Positions 8,100 to 9,574 of a stretch of DNA of 9,574 nucleotides are shown piece by piece; the stretch's first letter is position 1, and every line of letters begins with the position of its first letter. Origin of the DNA: an uncultured Ruminococcus sp. (GTDB taxonomy: Bacteria > Bacillota_A > Clostridia > Oscillospirales > Acutalibacteraceae); the NCBI GenBank assembly GCA_902773395.1, contig CACYEJ010000326.1:1-9574 (forward strand), in the 5' to 3' direction. Position numbers and translations under genes: made by a program. Below the pieces are notes generated by a model. The model saw only the letters and a program-made list of their open reading frames with translations, was not told the origin of the DNA and ran no database searches.

Positions 8100-8639
8100 A
8101 TGATGAATATTTGGCACGATATCAGTGCAGATAGAGTTTCCCCTGAGGATTTCGTAGCTGTTATAGAAATCTCAAAGGGCAGCAAGCTTAAATATGAACT
8201 TGATAAGCAAACAGGTATGCTTATTCTTGACAGAATACTCTATACATCTACTCACTATCCGGCAAACTACGGATTTATTCCGAGAACCTACGCTGACGAT
8301 AAAGACCCTCTTGATGTTCTTGTTCTCTGTTCCGAGCAGATTGAGCCGCTGACTCTTGTTCGCTGCTATCCGGTGGGCGTGATTAAGATGATTGATAACG
8401 GAAGAAATGACGAGAAGATAATCGCTATTCCTTTCAATGACCCTACATATAATGAATACACCGATATTTCACAGCTTCCTAAGCATATCTTTGACGAGAT
8501 GAGCCATTTCTTTACAGTCTACAAGACTTTGGAGAATAAGGAAACTGCCGTTGATGAGGTGCAGGGCAGAGAAAAGGCTGTTGAGATTATCTGCTCAACT
8601 ATAGACGCTTACAGAAAGGGCTTTTGCGGTGAGAGATAA
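8100..8639 (+). CDS. ppa: Inorganic pyrophosphatase, family I (soluble)
   Basis: This cytoplasmic Mg-dependent enzyme hydrolyses pyrophosphate to two phosphates, pulling nucleic acid, protein and other biosynthetic reactions forward. Numbered from ATG 8100 (179 residues; E. coli Ppa has about 175), the active-site residues can be aligned with E. coli: E23, K31, E33, R45, Y57, the signature D-K-D-P-L-D-V (D67, D69, D72), D99, D104, K106, Y141 and K142. All expected charged residues are present, so the enzyme should be active. The frame is open back to an ATG at 8055, adding 15 residues, but that start lacks a ribosome binding site and sits at the predicted transcription start. The alternative ATG 8103 gives M-N-I-W-H-D, a beginning I recall as common among clostridial relatives. 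The next gene overlaps its stop by one base (TAATG), indicating co-translation. The family is certain; the exact start is likely but unproven. Confidence 0.94.
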   Translation: MMNIWHDISADRVSPEDFVAVIEISKGSKLKYELDKQTGMLILDRILYTSTHYPANYGFIPRTYADDKDPLDVLVLCSEQIEPLTLVRCYPVGVIKMIDNGRNDEKIIAIPFNDPTYNEYTDISQLPKHIFDEMSHFFTVYKTLENKETAVDEVQGREKAVEIICSTIDAYRKGFCGER

Positions 8640-9133
8640 TGGGGAGTGTTGAGTCTAAAAGATGCCGCAATATACGCAGAGTTTTGATTGCTCTTTTTAT
8701 TGTAGCGGGATATATGCTCTCAACTACCTTTGCCGGCGCGTATGTTGATGTTGACGGCAAGGAAACGTATATAAATATGACTGCTCTGAATCTGGCGTTA
8801 GGCTCTATGGGCGGCGATACTCCGATGTATCATAATGCCTTTTTCGGCGGCATGTATATTGCAATTCCATTTATTGGTTTTTTCTTTATGTTCTTCGATA
8901 AGAAGAGTAATGCAAAGAATCTTGCGGGTATTATTTTAGGCATTGTGGGCTGTTTGGGTATCGCTTTGCCGCTTGGTGCAAGTGAAGAGCTTTATCTGGG
9001 AATTGGTGCTTTGGTGAGTATGATTGTGTATGTTCTTATCACAATGCTGTCGGTAATTTCAATACTGTTTATGCTGGAAGACCGTCACAGAGAGAAACCA
9101 AAGGGTACTCGTCTTTCACCGCATGAGGACTGA
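8639..9133 (+). CDS. Uncharacterised four-helix membrane protein
   Basis: I do not recognise this 164-residue protein. Four hydrophobic stretches are visible, at about 15-34, 67-86, 95-114 and 118-146. Charge distribution fits the positive-inside rule with both ends in the cytoplasm: a basic N terminus (K7, R8, R10, R13, R14), a basic loop between helices 2 and 3 (D-K-K-S-N-A-K-N, 87-94) and a basic tail (R149 to R158). The loop between helices 1 and 2 (about 35-66) would lie outside and is weakly acidic and glycine-rich. No catalytic motif, cysteine pair or transporter signature is seen. The ATG overlaps the pyrophosphatase stop (TAATG) and a GGTGAG ribosome site lies just upstream, so it is surely translated with that gene. 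It is followed by a probable terminator. A link to pyrophosphate or phosphate handling would be guesswork from position alone. Confidence 0.85.
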   Translation: MGSVESKRCRNIRRVLIALFIVAGYMLSTTFAGAYVDVDGKETYINMTALNLALGSMGGDTPMYHNAFFGGMYIAIPFIGFFFMFFDKKSNAKNLAGIILGIVGCLGIALPLGASEELYLGIGALVSMIVYVLITMLSVISILFMLEDRHREKPKGTRLSPHED

Positions 9134-9144
9134 TTTATACAAGG

Positions 9145-9180
9145 GTCATAATAAAAAATCTTTTTATTTGTGACATTTTT
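9145..9180 (+). terminator. Probable intrinsic terminator after the pyrophosphatase/membrane-protein unit
   Basis: Arms at 9145-9157 and 9161-9174 pair over about 13 base pairs, including one G-U wobble and a one-base bulge, around an ATC loop. Five Ts follow (9176-9180). The stem is AT-rich apart from the GTCA/TGAC base, so it may be only moderately strong. Its place, 11 bases after a stop codon and just ahead of a strong promoter, supports the call. Confidence 0.65.
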
Positions 9181-9184
9181 AATA

Positions 9185-9213
9185 TTGACAAAAATTCTTT
9201 AGTATAGTATAAT
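9185..9213 (+). promoter_or_regulatory. Consensus sigma-A promoter for the DUF177 gene
   Basis: TTGACA (9185-9190), a 17-base spacer and TATAAT (9208-9213) match the sigma-A consensus at all 12 positions. Transcription should begin near 9220, giving a leader of about 49 bases before the ATG at 9269. Strong constitutive expression fits a gene usually co-transcribed with a ribosomal protein gene. Confidence 0.9.
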
Positions 9214-9219
9214 AAAATG

Positions 9220-9248
9220 CGGTATTTCAAGTAAAACCGAAGTTTTGC
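9220..9248 (+). other. Two overlapping, mutually exclusive hairpins in the DUF177 leader
   Basis: Bases 9231-9237 (GTAAAAC) can pair with 9242-9248 (GTTTTGC) around a CGAA tetraloop, with one wobble pair. An alternative stem pairs 9220-9227 (CGGTATTT, one base bulged) with 9233-9239 (AAAACCG). The two share bases 9233-9237, so only one can form. No T run follows either, so neither is a terminator. The structure is plausible but short and could be chance. Confidence 0.3.
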
Positions 9249-9268
9249 GTAGATTATTGAGGTGCGTT

Positions 9269-9574
9269 ATGCTGTTGGAATTAAAAAGAGTTTTCTTGAC
9301 CGAGAACGAAAATCTCAGTGCCGAGTATGAATTGGATCTTCGTGACTTGGATTTTAACGGGACGCTGCCGTTTAAAACACCTGTAAAGGTTTGGGCTGAT
9401 GCAGTAAACAGAGCCGGAGTTGTTGATCTGGCGGTCAGAACGAGGTTTGAGTATACTGCCCCCTGTGACAGATGCGGTGAGGAAACCATAACCGTATATG
9501 ATTACAGCTTTAATCATACGCTTGTGCAGTCGCTTGTCGGAGAAAACGACGGCGATTATATTGAAACTCCCGAC
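9269..9574 (+). CDS. DUF177/YceD-family protein (YlbN-like), 3' end outside the window
   Basis: Only the first 102 residues are present and no stop is reached; the family is usually about 150-180 residues. YceD (E. coli) and YlbN (B. subtilis) are the known names of this group, and the gene typically lies directly upstream of rpmF for ribosomal protein L32. A role in ribosomal RNA or large-subunit assembly has been proposed for the family. The call rests on the pattern N-R-A-G-V-V-D-L (47-54) followed by a short beta-like stretch and the paired cysteines C-D-R-C (66-69), characteristic of these proteins, then an acidic segment (95-102). GAGGTG at 9259-9264 lies just ahead of the ATG. A full-consensus promoter precedes it, so it begins a new transcript. 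Family assignment is fairly firm; the rpmF neighbour is predicted, not seen. Confidence 0.85.
   Translation, partial: MLLELKRVFLTENENLSAEYELDLRDLDFNGTLPFKTPVKVWADAVNRAGVVDLAVRTRFEYTAPCDRCGEETITVYDYSFNHTLVQSLVGENDGDYIETPD

Noticed and set aside
1..9574. CRISPR array, insertion sequence, prophage, tRNA or rRNA
   Set aside because: No regularly spaced repeats, transposase or integrase-like protein, or structural RNA signature was seen anywhere in the window.

Overview
The window is a compact stretch of chromosome with every supported gene on the + strand. It suggests an endospore-forming member of the Clostridia. The evidence is a sporulation signalling gene (spoIIR), an AddAB-type (not RecBCD) recombination nuclease, moderate-to-low GC, strong purine-rich ribosome binding sites and tight gene spacing. 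The PPase and AddAB protein sequences look to me most like those of the Oscillospiraceae/Ruminococcaceae, but that family call is by eye only.

Layout: positions 1-359 hold no supported gene. They carry a duplicated 30-base promoter-like element (91-120 and 218-247) and a candidate forespore-type promoter (262-292). Next comes a probable operon: spoIIR (360-1013), addB (1016-4378) and addA (4379-7960). The gaps are 2 and 0 bases, and addB and addA each have a good ribosome binding site. A 94-base gap with no convincing terminator carries a TATAAT box. It leads to a second pair: a family I inorganic pyrophosphatase (best start 8100, not the longer 8055) and an unrecognised four-helix membrane protein (8639-9133) that overlaps the pyrophosphatase stop codon by one base. 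An AT-rich hairpin followed by Ts (9145-9180) ends this unit. A textbook sigma-A promoter (TTGACA, 17 bases, TATAAT at 9185-9213) then drives a DUF177/YceD (YlbN-like) gene that runs off the right edge. In many bacteria this gene sits directly before rpmF (ribosomal protein L32).

How the genes fit together: AddA and AddB form the double-strand-break-processing helicase-nuclease, and all their key motifs are intact. SpoIIR is the forespore-made signal that triggers activation of sigma-E in the mother cell. Its position directly ahead of addBA, behind a possible sigma-F/G-type promoter, raises the possibility that AddAB is also made in the forespore. The pyrophosphatase and DUF177 genes are housekeeping. 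I see no mobile element, CRISPR array, tRNA, rRNA or clear sign of horizontal transfer, and no convincing new defence or biosynthetic system. The most interesting points are the spoIIR-addBA linkage, the repeated upstream elements and the uncharacterised membrane protein.
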